In this document: positions 48,014 to 57,325 of the stretch, piece after piece
Position numbering within the stretch: position 1 is the first letter of the stretch
How the letters are laid out: every line of letters begins with the position of its first letter
Origin: Rhodobacteraceae bacterium HTCC2083
GTDB taxonomy: Bacteria > Pseudomonadota > Alphaproteobacteria > Rhodobacterales > Rhodobacteraceae
Direction: 5' to 3'
Assembly: GCA_000156115.1 (NCBI GenBank)
Contig: DS995276.1
Coordinates: 1,782,476-1,846,475, forward strand
DNA length: 64,000 nt
Notes under the pieces: generated by a model
What the model was told of the DNA's origin: nothing
What the model saw: only the letters and a program-made list of their open reading frames with translations
Database searches by the model: none
Translations under genes and position numbers: made by a program

Positions 48014-48874
48014 TTAGCTCGCGGATTTCGCCAAAACCGCATCAATGTCTGCAGCAGAATGGCGGTTTGGCAATTGCTCGTTCTCTGCACCCCACGCCAC
48101 ATTCACAATACGTCCACGGATCACCGCGGGACGCTCTGCAATTTGCTTGGTCCATCGTTGCACGTGGGAGTAGCTCTCCACATCCAAGAACTCGCCGGCC
48201 TCATAGGCCTTGCCTTGCGCCAAGCGACCATACCACGGCCAGATCGCCATATCGGCGATAGAATATTCACCACCCGCGAAATATTCGTTGTCTGCCAAGT
48301 GGCGATCCAGAACATCCATCTGGCGTTTCACTTCCATCGCAAAACGGTTGATCGGGTATTCCATTTTGTAGGGCGCATAGTGGTAGAAGTGGCCAAAGCC
48401 GCCGCCAAGATAGGGCGCGCTGCCCATTTGCCAGAACAGCCAGTTAAAGCATTCTGCGCGCGCATGTTCGGGAATGAAAGCGCCAAACTTCTCTGCGAGA
48501 TACATCATGATCGACGCGCTCTCAAACAGGCGCACGGGCGTGTCACCGGAGTAATCCATCAGGGCCGGAATTTTAGAGTTTGGGTTAACATCCACAAAGC
48601 CAGATCCGAATTGATCGCCATCGCCGATCTTGATCATCCACGCATCATATTCAGCGCCCACGTGCCCCGCGGCGAGTAATTCCTCAAGCAAAACAGTGAC
48701 TTTCACACCGTTGGGCGTGCCCATTGAATGCAGCTGCAGCGGATGCTCCCCGCGCGGCAAGTCTTTGTCGTGTGTCGCACCCGCGATAGGGCGGTTGATG
48801 GAGGCGAATGTGCCACCGCTTTCCTGCTCCCACGTCCAAACCTTCGGCGGGGAATATTCGTCTTGCGTGCTCAT
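48014..48874 (-). CDS. yghU: Glutathione-dependent disulfide-bond oxidoreductase (YghU-like GST)
   Basis: A 286-residue glutathione transferase of the Nu class. An N-terminal extension (YSPPKVWTWEQESGGTFASINRPIAGATHDKDLP, read in parts) precedes the thioredoxin fold beginning LQLHSMGTPNGVKVTVLLEEL; the helical domain has GSAPYLGGGFGHFYHYAP. This N-terminal arm and the T-P-N in place of a cysteine or tyrosine are typical of YghU. Last gene of the minus-strand set that begins with the amidohydrolase, three bases after matB. Confidence 0.92.
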   Translation of the reverse strand: MSTQDEYSPPKVWTWEQESGGTFASINRPIAGATHDKDLPRGEHPLQLHSMGTPNGVKVTVLLEELLAAGHVGAEYDAWMIKIGDGDQFGSGFVDVNPNSKIPALMDYSGDTPVRLFESASIMMYLAEKFGAFIPEHARAECFNWLFWQMGSAPYLGGGFGHFYHYAPYKMEYPINRFAMEVKRQMDVLDRHLADNEYFAGGEYSIADMAIWPWYGRLAQGKAYEAGEFLDVESYSHVQRWTKQIAERPAVIRGRIVNVAWGAENEQLPNRHSAADIDAVLAKSAS

Positions 48875-48877
48875 GGA

Positions 48878-50398
48878 TTAGCTTTCTGTATTGGTGAAGA
48901 GGGTTTTATAATCTTCACGAAGGGCATTCTTTTGCACTTTCCCCATCGTGTTGCGGGGGAGTGCGTCAAGGATAATGATCTTGCGGGGATGTTTAAAGCG
49001 TGCGAGCTCAGTCGCGCACGCGCTCGTAATCTGATCAATGTCGGGACCAGCGCCGTCAGGCACGACCACAGCGACAGGGCTTTCGCCGAAATCAGGATGT
49101 GGCACGCCGACCACTGCGCTTTCTTTCACACCGGGCTGGTCGTCGACCACCATCTCGATTTCCTTGGGATAGATGTTGTAGCCGCCGGAAATGATTAAAT
49201 CCTTCCCGCGCCCGACAATCTGAACATAGCCGTCGGCATCGATTTGTCCCAAATCGCCTGTGATAAAGAACCCATCCTCGCGCAACTCCTCGCGTGTTTT
49301 TTCAGGCATTTTCCAGTAGCCTTTGAAAACGTTTGGTCCACGCACTTCGATCACGCCAATCTCGCCTTGGGGCAGGGTCGCGCCACTTTCGGGATCGCAG
49401 ATTTTCACATCAACACCAGGCAGGGCAAAGCCGACTGTCCCCGCCTTGCGGGCGCCTTCATAGGGGTTGGAGGTGTTCATGTTGGTCTCGGTCATACCAT
49501 AGCGTTCGAGAATTCGTTGACCTGTAAGCGATTCAAATTGCTCGTGAGTTTCGGACAGCATTGGCGCAGATCCAGAAATAAACAGCCGCATATGCGCGGC
49601 CGCCTCGCGGGTGAAGCCGTCATGATCCAGAAGACGTGTGTAGAACGTCGGCACTCCCATCATGCTGGTCGCGCGGGGCATATGTTTAAGGATCGTATCG
49701 GGGTTGAAGCTGGGCATGAAGACCATCGCGCCACCGCACAAAAGCATCACATTGCTCGCCACGAACAGCCCGTGCGTGTGAAAAATCGGCAGCGCGTGCA
49801 ATAGGACGTCAGCGCGCGTAAACGCCCAATAGTCTTTGAGGACCTCGGCGTTCGACAGCAGGTTGTCCTGTGTCAGCATCGCCCCTTTGGAGCGTCCTGT
49901 TGTACCGGATGTGTAGAGAAAAGCCGCCAGATCATCACCGTTGCGCGCGGTGGTGCTCGTCATCTCAGGCTGTGATTTCGCAGATTCGATAAGCGACCCG
50001 TCTCCCGAGCCATCAAGGGTCAAGATCTGTGCCCTTGTGCGTTCTGCGATTGGGGCGATGTCGTTCTCTTTAGAAGGGTCGCAAATCACTAACTTCGCAC
50101 CCGAGTTTTCGATGAAATAATCCAGTTCGCTCGCGGTGTAGCCCGTGTTTAAGGGGAGGAATATTATCCCCTTTTGTACGCAGGCTGCATAGACGGCCAA
50201 AGCTTCTGGGGATTTGTGAACCTGCAACGCAACGCGATCACCAGCTGATAAATCCAATTCCACCAAGGCCCCGCCGATTTGCGCGGCTTTGCGCAAGAAC
50301 GCGTCGTGGGTCAAAGTGGTGCCGTCTTCGAGGTGCAAAAACGGGGTGTCTTTGCCTAGATGAGGGGCGAAAAGCGCATCGAAAAGTGGATTGGTCAT
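48878..50398 (-). CDS. matB: Malonyl-CoA synthetase
   Basis: A 506-residue acyl-adenylate-forming ligase. The AMP-binding motif is LYTSGTTGRSKGAML; ALPIFHTHGLFVASNVML, RYGMTETNMNTSNPYEG and the hinge GRGKDLIISGGYNIYP follow in the usual order. The HTHGLF and MTETNMNTSNPYEG features match MatB, which activates malonate; other short dicarboxylate or acyl substrates are possible. Overlaps cobW-like by four bases. No malonyl-CoA decarboxylase (matA) is next to it. Confidence 0.87.
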   Translation of the reverse strand: MTNPLFDALFAPHLGKDTPFLHLEDGTTLTHDAFLRKAAQIGGALVELDLSAGDRVALQVHKSPEALAVYAACVQKGIIFLPLNTGYTASELDYFIENSGAKLVICDPSKENDIAPIAERTRAQILTLDGSGDGSLIESAKSQPEMTSTTARNGDDLAAFLYTSGTTGRSKGAMLTQDNLLSNAEVLKDYWAFTRADVLLHALPIFHTHGLFVASNVMLLCGGAMVFMPSFNPDTILKHMPRATSMMGVPTFYTRLLDHDGFTREAAAHMRLFISGSAPMLSETHEQFESLTGQRILERYGMTETNMNTSNPYEGARKAGTVGFALPGVDVKICDPESGATLPQGEIGVIEVRGPNVFKGYWKMPEKTREELREDGFFITGDLGQIDADGYVQIVGRGKDLIISGGYNIYPKEIEMVVDDQPGVKESAVVGVPHPDFGESPVAVVVPDGAGPDIDQITSACATELARFKHPRKIIILDALPRNTMGKVQKNALREDYKTLFTNTES

Positions 50399-51297
50399 AA
50401 AGCCTCTTTGGCAGTCTTGCGGATTAGATCGCGCTCAAACTGCCCTTTCACCCCGATGCACACAATCCCCAAAGGAGCATTCGGGGGGCTATCTGTGATG
50501 TCCCAGCGGTGTCCTACGATGTGCAGGGCTTTGCGCGGGCCATCAGGGATGGGATCAAAGAACCCTTTCGCGCGTGTGATGTGTAACTTTGGATCGGTTA
50601 ACGCCTTCGCAAGGGGCTCGCCATCAAGCGGATCGGCACAGGGCAAGGCAATACTGTCAAAAAGCCCATCCGCATGGCCCATTTGTTGGCTTTGGATCGG
50701 CGTTGCGCCAAGGCCAAGCGCGATATCAAGCGGTACTTTGCTATGCTCTGATACGATAGTCTTGGCGCGCGGCGCAGTGTCGGACAGCCAGCTTTCGAGG
50801 GCAGACAAAGTCGGGACATCCACCAAATCCGCTTTGTTGATCACAGCCAAATCCGCATCGGCCAGTTGCCGCAAGATCGTGTCTCCAATGTAGTCGTCTA
50901 TTGCAGCTGTGCGGATCGTTTCCGCATCAACTAACACGACGGTTCCATCCGGCGCAAACCCTTCAAGTAATGTCACAGATGCAGCAATCGCCGACGGGAT
51001 CGCCACGCCTGAGCATTCAATCACCACCTGATCAGGGCGCACGGGCAGCTTACCAAGTTCGATCAGTGCCGCGCTCAGATCAGAGCCGAAAGTACAGCAC
51101 ACACAGCCGCCCGCGATGGAAATTAAATCATCGCCCTGCGCTTCGATCAGATCTTCATCAATCGGGAGCGCGCCAAATTCATTGACCATGACCGCCAGTT
51201 TGCGACCTTGTGCGGTGCGCAACAGGTGGTTCACGAGGGTGGTTTTGCCCGCACCCAGATAGCCGCCGATGATTGTGACGGGAAGCGGTTCAGACAT
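50395..51297 (-). CDS. CobW/COG0523 family GTPase (metal chaperone-like)
   Basis: A 300-residue G3E GTPase. Walker A IIGGYLGAGKTTLVNHLL, the family metal motif GGCVCCTF, DQVVIECSGVAIP and NKADLVD are present, with a C-terminal CobW_C domain. COG0523 proteins use GTP to deliver zinc, cobalt or iron-type metals to target enzymes. ATG 51297 overlaps the amidohydrolase stop by eight bases, so the metal-dependent amidohydrolase upstream is the obvious candidate client. The frame continues to 51525 without a family-like start there. Confidence 0.9.
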   Translation of the reverse strand: MSEPLPVTIIGGYLGAGKTTLVNHLLRTAQGRKLAVMVNEFGALPIDEDLIEAQGDDLISIAGGCVCCTFGSDLSAALIELGKLPVRPDQVVIECSGVAIPSAIAASVTLLEGFAPDGTVVLVDAETIRTAAIDDYIGDTILRQLADADLAVINKADLVDVPTLSALESWLSDTAPRAKTIVSEHSKVPLDIALGLGATPIQSQQMGHADGLFDSIALPCADPLDGEPLAKALTDPKLHITRAKGFFDPIPDGPRKALHIVGHRWDITDSPPNAPLGIVCIGVKGQFERDLIRKTAKEAL

Positions 51298-52930
51298 CGG
51301 CTGCGGCAAAGACGCGTCCACCTTGCACTGTGCCCCAAATTTCGACATCCTTGATTTCCTCTGGATTTGCTGCGCGTGGATCGCTTTCAAGAACCGCGAA
51401 ATCTGCGCGTTTGCCCACTTCGATTGAGCCGACAAGTCCGTCCATATGCAGACTATGCGCGGCTCCCATGGTGATCGCCCACAGCGCCTCATCAACGGTG
51501 ATTTTTTCGTGCTCACCCTGCACACGGCCAGAGCGTGTGAGACGGTTCACCGCACACCACGCCGTAAAGAATGGGCCGAGCGGCGTGATGGGCGCGTCCG
51601 AATGCACGGCCAGCGGAACGCCACAATCCAATGCGGTACGCGCGGCGTTCATGCGAAGCGCGCGATCAGGGCCAACGGTAAGAGTGTAGTGCTCATCCCC
51701 CCAATAAAATTGGTGGTTGGCGAAAAGATTGACGCTCATCCCGAGGGCGGCCATGCGGGTAAATTGCGCGCGATCCGCCAATTGGCAGTGCTGCAAAACG
51801 AAGCGATGATCGTTCGAGGGGTGCTTCCTCAGCGCGAGTTCCAGCTTTTCAATAGCGAGCTGCGTCGCTTGATCGCCGTTGGTGTGGGTGTGGATTTGCA
51901 GACCTGCCTCAAGCGCCAATTCGTAGAGCTCGAGCATCTGTTCGGGTGTCACATACCAAAGCCCGTTGGGTGCGCCATTGTGATACCCGGGCCAGCGCAG
52001 GCGTGCAGAATAACCTTGGATAGATCCATCCGCGACCAGCTTGATGCGACCTAGCGACAGACGATCAGTCGAGAGTTTTTTCAAACGCGCGACTTCGGGA
52101 ACCAGTTCTTTTGGTGACAAGCCAAGGAAAAATCGCAAAGGCACTACACAGGCGGGAAAACTTGGCTCACCCGTCACACGGAGCATCATATCGACAGAGT
52201 CGGGATCTAGTTTCGCGGCGAGGTCTGTGACGGTAGTAACGCCCGTGCGCACGCAGAGCCGCGCAAAATCGCGCAAGCCGCGTTCGTCTACATCCGCGAT
52301 AGATCCGCTCATCCCGACATGCACGCTTACGGGGGCCATTGCATCAGGGCCTTTTAGCTCACCCGTCGGCAAACCATCAGCGCCGAGTGGGATACCAGGA
52401 TGATTGACGCCTTTCTTCAAAAGGCTCGCAAGCTCTAGCGCTTTGGAATTCGCGTATAGAATATGCCCCGAAGCGTTCAACACTCCAATGGGTCGGGTCG
52501 CGCTAACGTTATCAAGCTGCGCGCGCGTAACGGGTTTGTTGTCCAGATAGATCGGATCAAGCTGCCAGCCCGTCAGCGGCGAATCTGGATCGTCCATTTT
52601 GGCTTCAGCCGCCTTCAAGGCCTCTAGAACCGCATCAATGCTTGTGTTGCCGCGATGGGTCGTGCCGCTTGGGTCCATTCGATCGAAATATCCGCAATAA
52701 ACGTAGCGCCATAACGTGCCCTCCATCGTGTGTGCGTGGCCCTCGACGAGACCTGGGAACAGCACCTTATCGGCGAATTGCTCATCTAACTCATAGGGTC
52801 CCCATGTGGCGACCTCGTCCGAAGATCCTACGGCCAAAATTCTGCCGTCGCGCACGGCGACGTGCGAGGCGTCTGGCTTTTGCGCGTTCATCGTGACGAT
52901 GTTTTTGGCAGAGTAAACGGTGGTTTTCAT
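51290..52930 (-). CDS. YtcJ-like metal-dependent amidohydrolase
   Basis: A 546-residue amidohydrolase of the Amidohydro_3 group. The N-terminal metal motif is LVEGHAHTMEG, followed by IHTHTNGDQATQLAIEKL and the catalytic aspartate in LAVHSDAPITPLGP; the last strand is KRADFAVLESDP. Related to YtcJ and to exoenzyme regulator AepA; substrate unknown, usually an N-acyl or cyclic amide. GAGG lies before ATG 52930. First gene of the set amidohydrolase, cobW-like, matB, yghU. Confidence 0.9.
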   Translation of the reverse strand: MKTTVYSAKNIVTMNAQKPDASHVAVRDGRILAVGSSDEVATWGPYELDEQFADKVLFPGLVEGHAHTMEGTLWRYVYCGYFDRMDPSGTTHRGNTSIDAVLEALKAAEAKMDDPDSPLTGWQLDPIYLDNKPVTRAQLDNVSATRPIGVLNASGHILYANSKALELASLLKKGVNHPGIPLGADGLPTGELKGPDAMAPVSVHVGMSGSIADVDERGLRDFARLCVRTGVTTVTDLAAKLDPDSVDMMLRVTGEPSFPACVVPLRFFLGLSPKELVPEVARLKKLSTDRLSLGRIKLVADGSIQGYSARLRWPGYHNGAPNGLWYVTPEQMLELYELALEAGLQIHTHTNGDQATQLAIEKLELALRKHPSNDHRFVLQHCQLADRAQFTRMAALGMSVNLFANHQFYWGDEHYTLTVGPDRALRMNAARTALDCGVPLAVHSDAPITPLGPFFTAWCAVNRLTRSGRVQGEHEKITVDEALWAITMGAAHSLHMDGLVGSIEVGKRADFAVLESDPRAANPEEIKDVEIWGTVQGGRVFAAADV

Positions 52931-53062
52931 GAGCAATCCTCGGGCCGCGTAACTGGGTTAGAGCAGGGTAAGCAGGATTGGTTTATGTGCAAACAGGTTT
53001 CTGGCGAAGCTGTCTTTTATTATAGTGATCTCTCTTGTGAAAACGGTGAATGGGCTGGGGCT

Positions 53063-53578
53063 ATGAAACGCTACGGAGCTTTTTTAAGAGCTGTGAATGT
53101 TGGGGGCACGGCAAGCAGCCGATGGAAGACCTTCGACGTATCTGCGCAGATTGTGGATTCGAAAACGACACAACCTATATTGCCAGCGGCAACACCGCGT
53201 TGAGCCACGTGCTAGATCCGAACGCTATTGTTCACAAATTTTCCGCTTCTTTGGAGGTTTACGCGGGTAAGCCAGTAGGCGTGTTTGTTCGAAGTCACGC
53301 CGAGTCAAGGCAAGTCGCTTTGGCTACCCCTTTCGCGGAGGTCGCTGGCAAAGGTTACCGTTGTTTTTGTTGACGAAGACCCAAAAGCATCGATTGAGGT
53401 CGGCATTAAAGGGCAAACAAATAAAGTTATCTATCCCAGAGCTGGCGTGATTTACGTTCATTATCCGAATAGAATGAGCACTTCAAAACTCAAGCTGATT
53501 GGCGCAGCTCAAGGTACCGCGCGCAATATGAACACCGCCGCAAAAATGGTTGTGCTTACCGCTTTGGCTTTTCGCTGA
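53063..53578 (+). pseudogene. DUF1697 protein gene with two frameshifts
   Basis: Three short frames join to one DUF1697 protein. The first, from ATG 53063, gives MKRYGAFLRAVNVGGT; it then continues in another frame as GKQPMEDLRRICADCGFEND and TYIASGNTA up to about 53350; the third gives VTVVFVDEDPK to GTARNMNTAAKMVVLTALAFR. The first shift is loss of one G near 53110 (ACGG-CAAG where ACGGGCAAG is expected), the second a gain of one base near 53350. The two cancel overall, but about 80 codons between them are out of frame and a stop intervenes. Either a pseudogene or assembly errors. The end overlaps the convergent thioesterase-like gene. Confidence 0.82.
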
Positions 53579-54023
53579 TCCACAGATTGATAACGCCTTC
53601 AACTACAGCGGTCCCATCGCGCCGACGTGCGATGACTTTGATCGGCAAATTACCAGGCACCCAATCGGCGGGGTCGCTGAGGGCTTCGCAGATCAAATCC
53701 GTGTCGGCCTTCGCAGGATAGGTCAGCTCCATCCCCTTTGGGATCCAGCGCAAATGGCGTGGTATCGTCGCTTCCGCCAGAAAACCCATCGCCATTTCTA
53801 GGCCGTTTGCCACAGCAATCACATGCACAGTGCCGATATGATTTTGTACGGAACGGCGCTTTTTCAAAGCTATCTCGCAATGCCCTGCTTCCAGTTTTTG
53901 CACCAAAGGTCGTATTGTGCGAAAATAGGGAGCCTTGCGCGCGGCATAGATGGAGAAAATCTGGCGACCAAAGGGAAGACGCAACAGTTTGTCATAGCTG
54001 CGCAGAATGTAGGGTGTGCTCAT
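53556..54023 (-). CDS. DUF4442/hot-dog-fold acyl-CoA thioesterase-like protein
   Basis: A 155-residue protein beginning MSTPYILRSYDKLLRLPFGRQ (read in parts), with a hot-dog-fold pattern: SIYAARKAPYFRTIRPLVQKLEAGHCE, HIGTVHVIAVANGLEMAMGFLAEATIP and a C-terminal strand set with VPGNLPIKVIARRRDG, all read in parts. This matches DUF4442/PaaI-like thioesterases; the catalytic acid position is not certain. GGAG lies before ATG 54023. The frame is open to 54413, but that extension is only the shadow of the DUF1801 gene. Confidence 0.75.
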   Translation of the reverse strand: MSTPYILRSYDKLLRLPFGRQIFSIYAARKAPYFRTIRPLVQKLEAGHCEIALKKRRSVQNHIGTVHVIAVANGLEMAMGFLAEATIPRHLRWIPKGMELTYPAKADTDLICEALSDPADWVPGNLPIKVIARRRDGTAVVEGVINLWISEKPKR

Positions 54024-54107
54024 TGAGGGTTCTCCGAGGTAAGCTTGATTGCCTGATAGGGCATGGGCGTCAGCCTTGCACCCGTGACGCCACGAAAGGA
54101 TCGCAAA

Positions 54108-54536
54108 ATGGCGCAGAATAAAACCCAAGCAACAGTGGTCGATCCCATTGATTTCATCGACACGGTTGAGCATCCGACCCGCAAAGCAGATGCCCATGTT
54201 TTGCTCGTCCTTTTCAAGCGTGCCACGAGGTTTGAGCCGAAAATGTGAGGGCCGAGCATCATCGGTTTTGGCCGCTATTACTACAAATACGAAACGGGTC
54301 GCGAAGACGATTTTCTCGCGACAGGATTCTCCCCGCGTAAGTCCAATCTGTCGATCTACATTATGCCCGGTTATCAGGACTACGGCGCGATCATGGAGCG
54401 GCTTGGTAAGCACAAACTTGGTAAATCTTGCCTATATGTGAACAAGCTTTCGGATATCGATTTGAACGTTCTTGAAGAGCTGATCACTGCAGGTTTGAAA
54501 GACCTTGATAAGATTTGGACAGTGCACCCAGAATAG
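54108..54536 (+). pseudogene. DUF1801 protein gene with an in-frame TGA
   Basis: A 142-codon frame from ATG 54108 encodes a DUF1801 protein but is cut by TGA at 54246-54248. Upstream: MAQNKTQATVVDPIDFIDTV to ATRFEPKM; downstream, in the same frame: GPSIIGFGRYYYKYETGRED, FSPRKSNLSIYIMPGY and KLGKSCLYVNKLSDIDL. Family members have Met-Trp-Gly-Pro-Ser here, so the TGA most simply arose from TGG by one G-to-A change. The rest of the frame is intact, so inactivation looks recent. Lies between the thioesterase-like gene and gltX. Confidence 0.85.
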
Positions 54537-54594
54537 GCAAATCTGGACATCGGGGTCTGCCTATGACAAAGCGGCCCCAACAGGAGTTCAGCAC

Positions 54595-55920
54595 ATGACT
54601 ACCACTCGTTTCGCGCCATCGCCCACGGGCTATATCCACGTCGGCAACCTGCGCACAGCTTTGTTCAACTACATGATCGCAGCCAAATCCGGCGGCACGT
54701 TTATTCTGCGCATTGATGACACGGATCCTGTGCGCTCCGAAGAGAAATATGTGGACGCGATCAAGCAAGACCTCGAATGGTTGGGCTTGACGTGGGACAA
54801 GGTTGAGCGTCAGTCGGATCGTATGGATCGCTATGCAGAAACCGCTGACAAGCTGCGCGAAATGGGCCGTTTTTATGAAGCGTTCGAGACCCCCACAGAG
54901 CTGGACCTGAAGCGCAAAAAGCAGCTCAACATGGGCAAACCACCGGTCTATGACCGCTCCGCCTTGGGATTGTCTGATGCGGAAAAAGACGCGCTGCGAG
55001 CCGAGCGCGAAAGTGGTGTGTGGCGCTACAAGCTTGATCAGGAACGGATCGAGTGGACCGATGGTATCCTCGGTGATATTTCCATCGACGCGGCTTCGGT
55101 CTCCGATCCCGTGCTTATTCGCGGCGATGGTCAGGTGCTTTATACGCTCGCCTCCATCGTGGATGACACGGATATGGGTGTCACAAACGTTGTGCGCGGT
55201 TCCGATCACGTGACCAACACGGCAACGCAAATCCAGATGATTAAGGCGATTGGTGGCACGGTTCCCGACTTCGCACATCACTCGCTTTTGACGGGTCCAC
55301 AGGGCGAGAGCCTGTCCAAACGACTGGGCACATTGGCCCTGCGCGATCTGCGCGAAGCGGGCGTTCAGCCCATGGCGCTCTTGTCGTTGCTGGCACGCCT
55401 TGGATCGTCACAGCCTGTTGATTTGCGTACGTCTTTGGACGAGCTGATCGAAGGGTTTGACATTTCGCAATTCGGCTCTGCGCCAACGAAATTTGATGTG
55501 GATGATCTCTACCCGTTGACGGCGCGTTATAACCACACGCTGCCGCTAGCGGCGGTTGCGGATCGTATCAAAGCGCTTGGTGTGCCAAGCAATCAGGCGG
55601 AACGGTTCTGGGATGTGGCGCGTGAGAATATAACTGTGCTGAGCGATTTGTCTGAATGGTCCGATCTTGCGCAAAACGGTGCTGATCCGCTAATCGACGC
55701 GGGCGATGAGGATTTCATCGCGGATGCTATGAAAATGCTGCCCGATGGTCCCTACACGGATGCAACATGGGGTGAATGGACCTCTGCCGTTAAAGAGACG
55801 ACGGGGCGTAAGGGTAAAAACCTGTTCATGCCGCTGCGTAAAGCGGTCACAGGGCGCGAACGCGGACCGGATATGGCGTCGCTCATGCCACTTTTTCAAG
55901 TCATCAAAGCCAAAGGATAA
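54595..55920 (+). CDS. gltX: Glutamyl-tRNA synthetase
   Basis: A 441-residue class I tRNA synthetase. The HIGH-type motif is PSPTGYIHVGNLRTA and the KMSKS-type motif is GESLSKRLG. Shorter than the usual 465-500, as in one of the two GltX paralogues often found in alphaproteobacteria, one of which charges tRNA-Gln with glutamate for later amidation. ATG 54595 has CAGGAG eight bases upstream; the longer in-frame start at 54505 lies in the end of the DUF1801 remnant. Confidence 0.93.
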   Translation: MTTTRFAPSPTGYIHVGNLRTALFNYMIAAKSGGTFILRIDDTDPVRSEEKYVDAIKQDLEWLGLTWDKVERQSDRMDRYAETADKLREMGRFYEAFETPTELDLKRKKQLNMGKPPVYDRSALGLSDAEKDALRAERESGVWRYKLDQERIEWTDGILGDISIDAASVSDPVLIRGDGQVLYTLASIVDDTDMGVTNVVRGSDHVTNTATQIQMIKAIGGTVPDFAHHSLLTGPQGESLSKRLGTLALRDLREAGVQPMALLSLLARLGSSQPVDLRTSLDELIEGFDISQFGSAPTKFDVDDLYPLTARYNHTLPLAAVADRIKALGVPSNQAERFWDVARENITVLSDLSEWSDLAQNGADPLIDAGDEDFIADAMKMLPDGPYTDATWGEWTSAVKETTGRKGKNLFMPLRKAVTGRERGPDMASLMPLFQVIKAKG

Positions 55921-55924
55921 ACAC

Positions 55925-57325
55925 ATGTCAGAGCAAGCTAAATTTCTTACCGGCTCGCTCTTCAAACATGTGTCGGTCATGTCGCTTACCGCCTCGGTGG
56001 GCCTTATGGCGATCTTTCTCGTCGACTTTGTGGATATGATTTTCATCTCCATGCTAGGCAAGGCGGAATTGGCTGCGGCTGTCGGATACGCGGGTGCTAT
56101 CCTGTTTTTTACCACGTCTTTCGGGATTGGCATGTCCGTCGCGGCAGGTGCCTTGGTGGCGCGCGCACTTGGGGCGGGTGACGAACAAGAAGCGAAACGC
56201 AAAGCTACCCATGCGCTGATTTACGGCTTTGTCTTCGGCGCAATTTTTGCCGGACTTGTTTGGCTAAATCTCGGGTTCTTTGTCACGCTGCTGGGTGCAA
56301 GTGGCGAGACACACGCGCTTGCCGTGCTTTACCTTCAGATCATTGTTCCAACCCTTCCATTTCTCATCATCGGCATGGTTGGAGGCGCGATTTTGCGCGC
56401 GCATGGTGACGCGAAACGCGCAATGATGGCGACGATCTACGGTGGTTTGGTGAATGCAGTGCTAGACCCGATCCTGATCTTCGGGCTGGACTTAGAATTG
56501 ACAGGCGCAGCCCTTGCTTCTGTTGCTGCGCGCCTCACGATTGCGGCTGTTTCGCTCTCGCCAATTATTAAACACTATGGTGGTTTGGTGAAGCCTGACA
56601 CGCGCGATCTGATGCTAGATCTACGCCCTATTTTCGCGCTTGCGTTTCCTGCTATCCTAACCCAACTTGCGACGCCGATTGGCTCTGCCTATGTCACACG
56701 TTCCATGGCGGAATACGGTGAAGCGGCGGTTGCAGGCATGGCAATTGTTGGCCGTTTGACCCCCATCGCATTTGGCGTGCTCTTCGCGTTGTCTGGCGCT
56801 GTTGGTCCTATCATTGGCCAGAATTATGGTGCAGGTCAGCATGACCGCGTGCGCGGTGGATTTCTGGCAGGCATCAGTTTCGTCGGCATGTTCGTCGCCT
56901 TCATGACCGCCCTTTTATACCTGCTGCGCGCGCCAATTGCAGATATCTTCAACGCTGATGGCATCACCCGCGAATTGGTTTATCTTTTCTGCGGCCCTCT
57001 CGCGCTTGTCTTCTTTTTCAACGGTCTTTTGTTTGTGGCCAACGCGAGCTTTAACAATTTGGGGCATCCCTATTATTCCACATGGCTTAACTGGGGGCGT
57101 CACACGATTGGCACGATCCCATTGGTTATGCTTGGGGCCGCTTGGTACGGCGCGGCAGGTGTGATGATTGGCCAAGCGGTTGGCGGCATTATGTTCGGCT
57201 TGTTGTCGGCGTGGCTGGCATGGCGCGTGATGAGCAAGGTGGAGAGCTGTTCGGTCGAAGTCAACAAGCCCGCCCCTTTCGCGCGTGAAGCTCGTCAAAT
57301 GCAACATGGGTCTTGGAAGCGCTAG
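55925..57325 (+). CDS. MATE family efflux transporter
   Basis: A 466-residue inner-membrane protein with about twelve hydrophobic segments, of the NorM/MATE drug or metabolite export family; landmarks are GGAILRAHGDAKRAMMATI, LDPILIFGL, and GPIIGQNYGAGQHDRVRGG. AAAGGA precedes ATG 55925, four bases after gltX. Coupled ion (H+ or Na+) and substrate cannot be told. Its stop overlaps the convergent cyclotransferase gene by four bases. Confidence 0.92.
   Translation: MSEQAKFLTGSLFKHVSVMSLTASVGLMAIFLVDFVDMIFISMLGKAELAAAVGYAGAILFFTTSFGIGMSVAAGALVARALGAGDEQEAKRKATHALIYGFVFGAIFAGLVWLNLGFFVTLLGASGETHALAVLYLQIIVPTLPFLIIGMVGGAILRAHGDAKRAMMATIYGGLVNAVLDPILIFGLDLELTGAALASVAARLTIAAVSLSPIIKHYGGLVKPDTRDLMLDLRPIFALAFPAILTQLATPIGSAYVTRSMAEYGEAAVAGMAIVGRLTPIAFGVLFALSGAVGPIIGQNYGAGQHDRVRGGFLAGISFVGMFVAFMTALLYLLRAPIADIFNADGITRELVYLFCGPLALVFFFNGLLFVANASFNNLGHPYYSTWLNWGRHTIGTIPLVMLGAAWYGAAGVMIGQAVGGIMFGLLSAWLAWRVMSKVESCSVEVNKPAPFAREARQMQHGSWKR

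Noticed and set aside
52862-53203. 113-codon ORF spanning the amidohydrolase start and the DUF1697 remnant
   Set aside because: Only the part from 53063 matches a family, and it is lost after the first frameshift; the upstream part is antisense to the amidohydrolase.
54246-54248. TGA in the DUF1801 gene as selenocysteine or recoded Trp
   Set aside because: The family has Trp, not Cys, at this place; no SECIS-like hairpin was evident; many other genes here end at TGA, so the codon is a normal stop.
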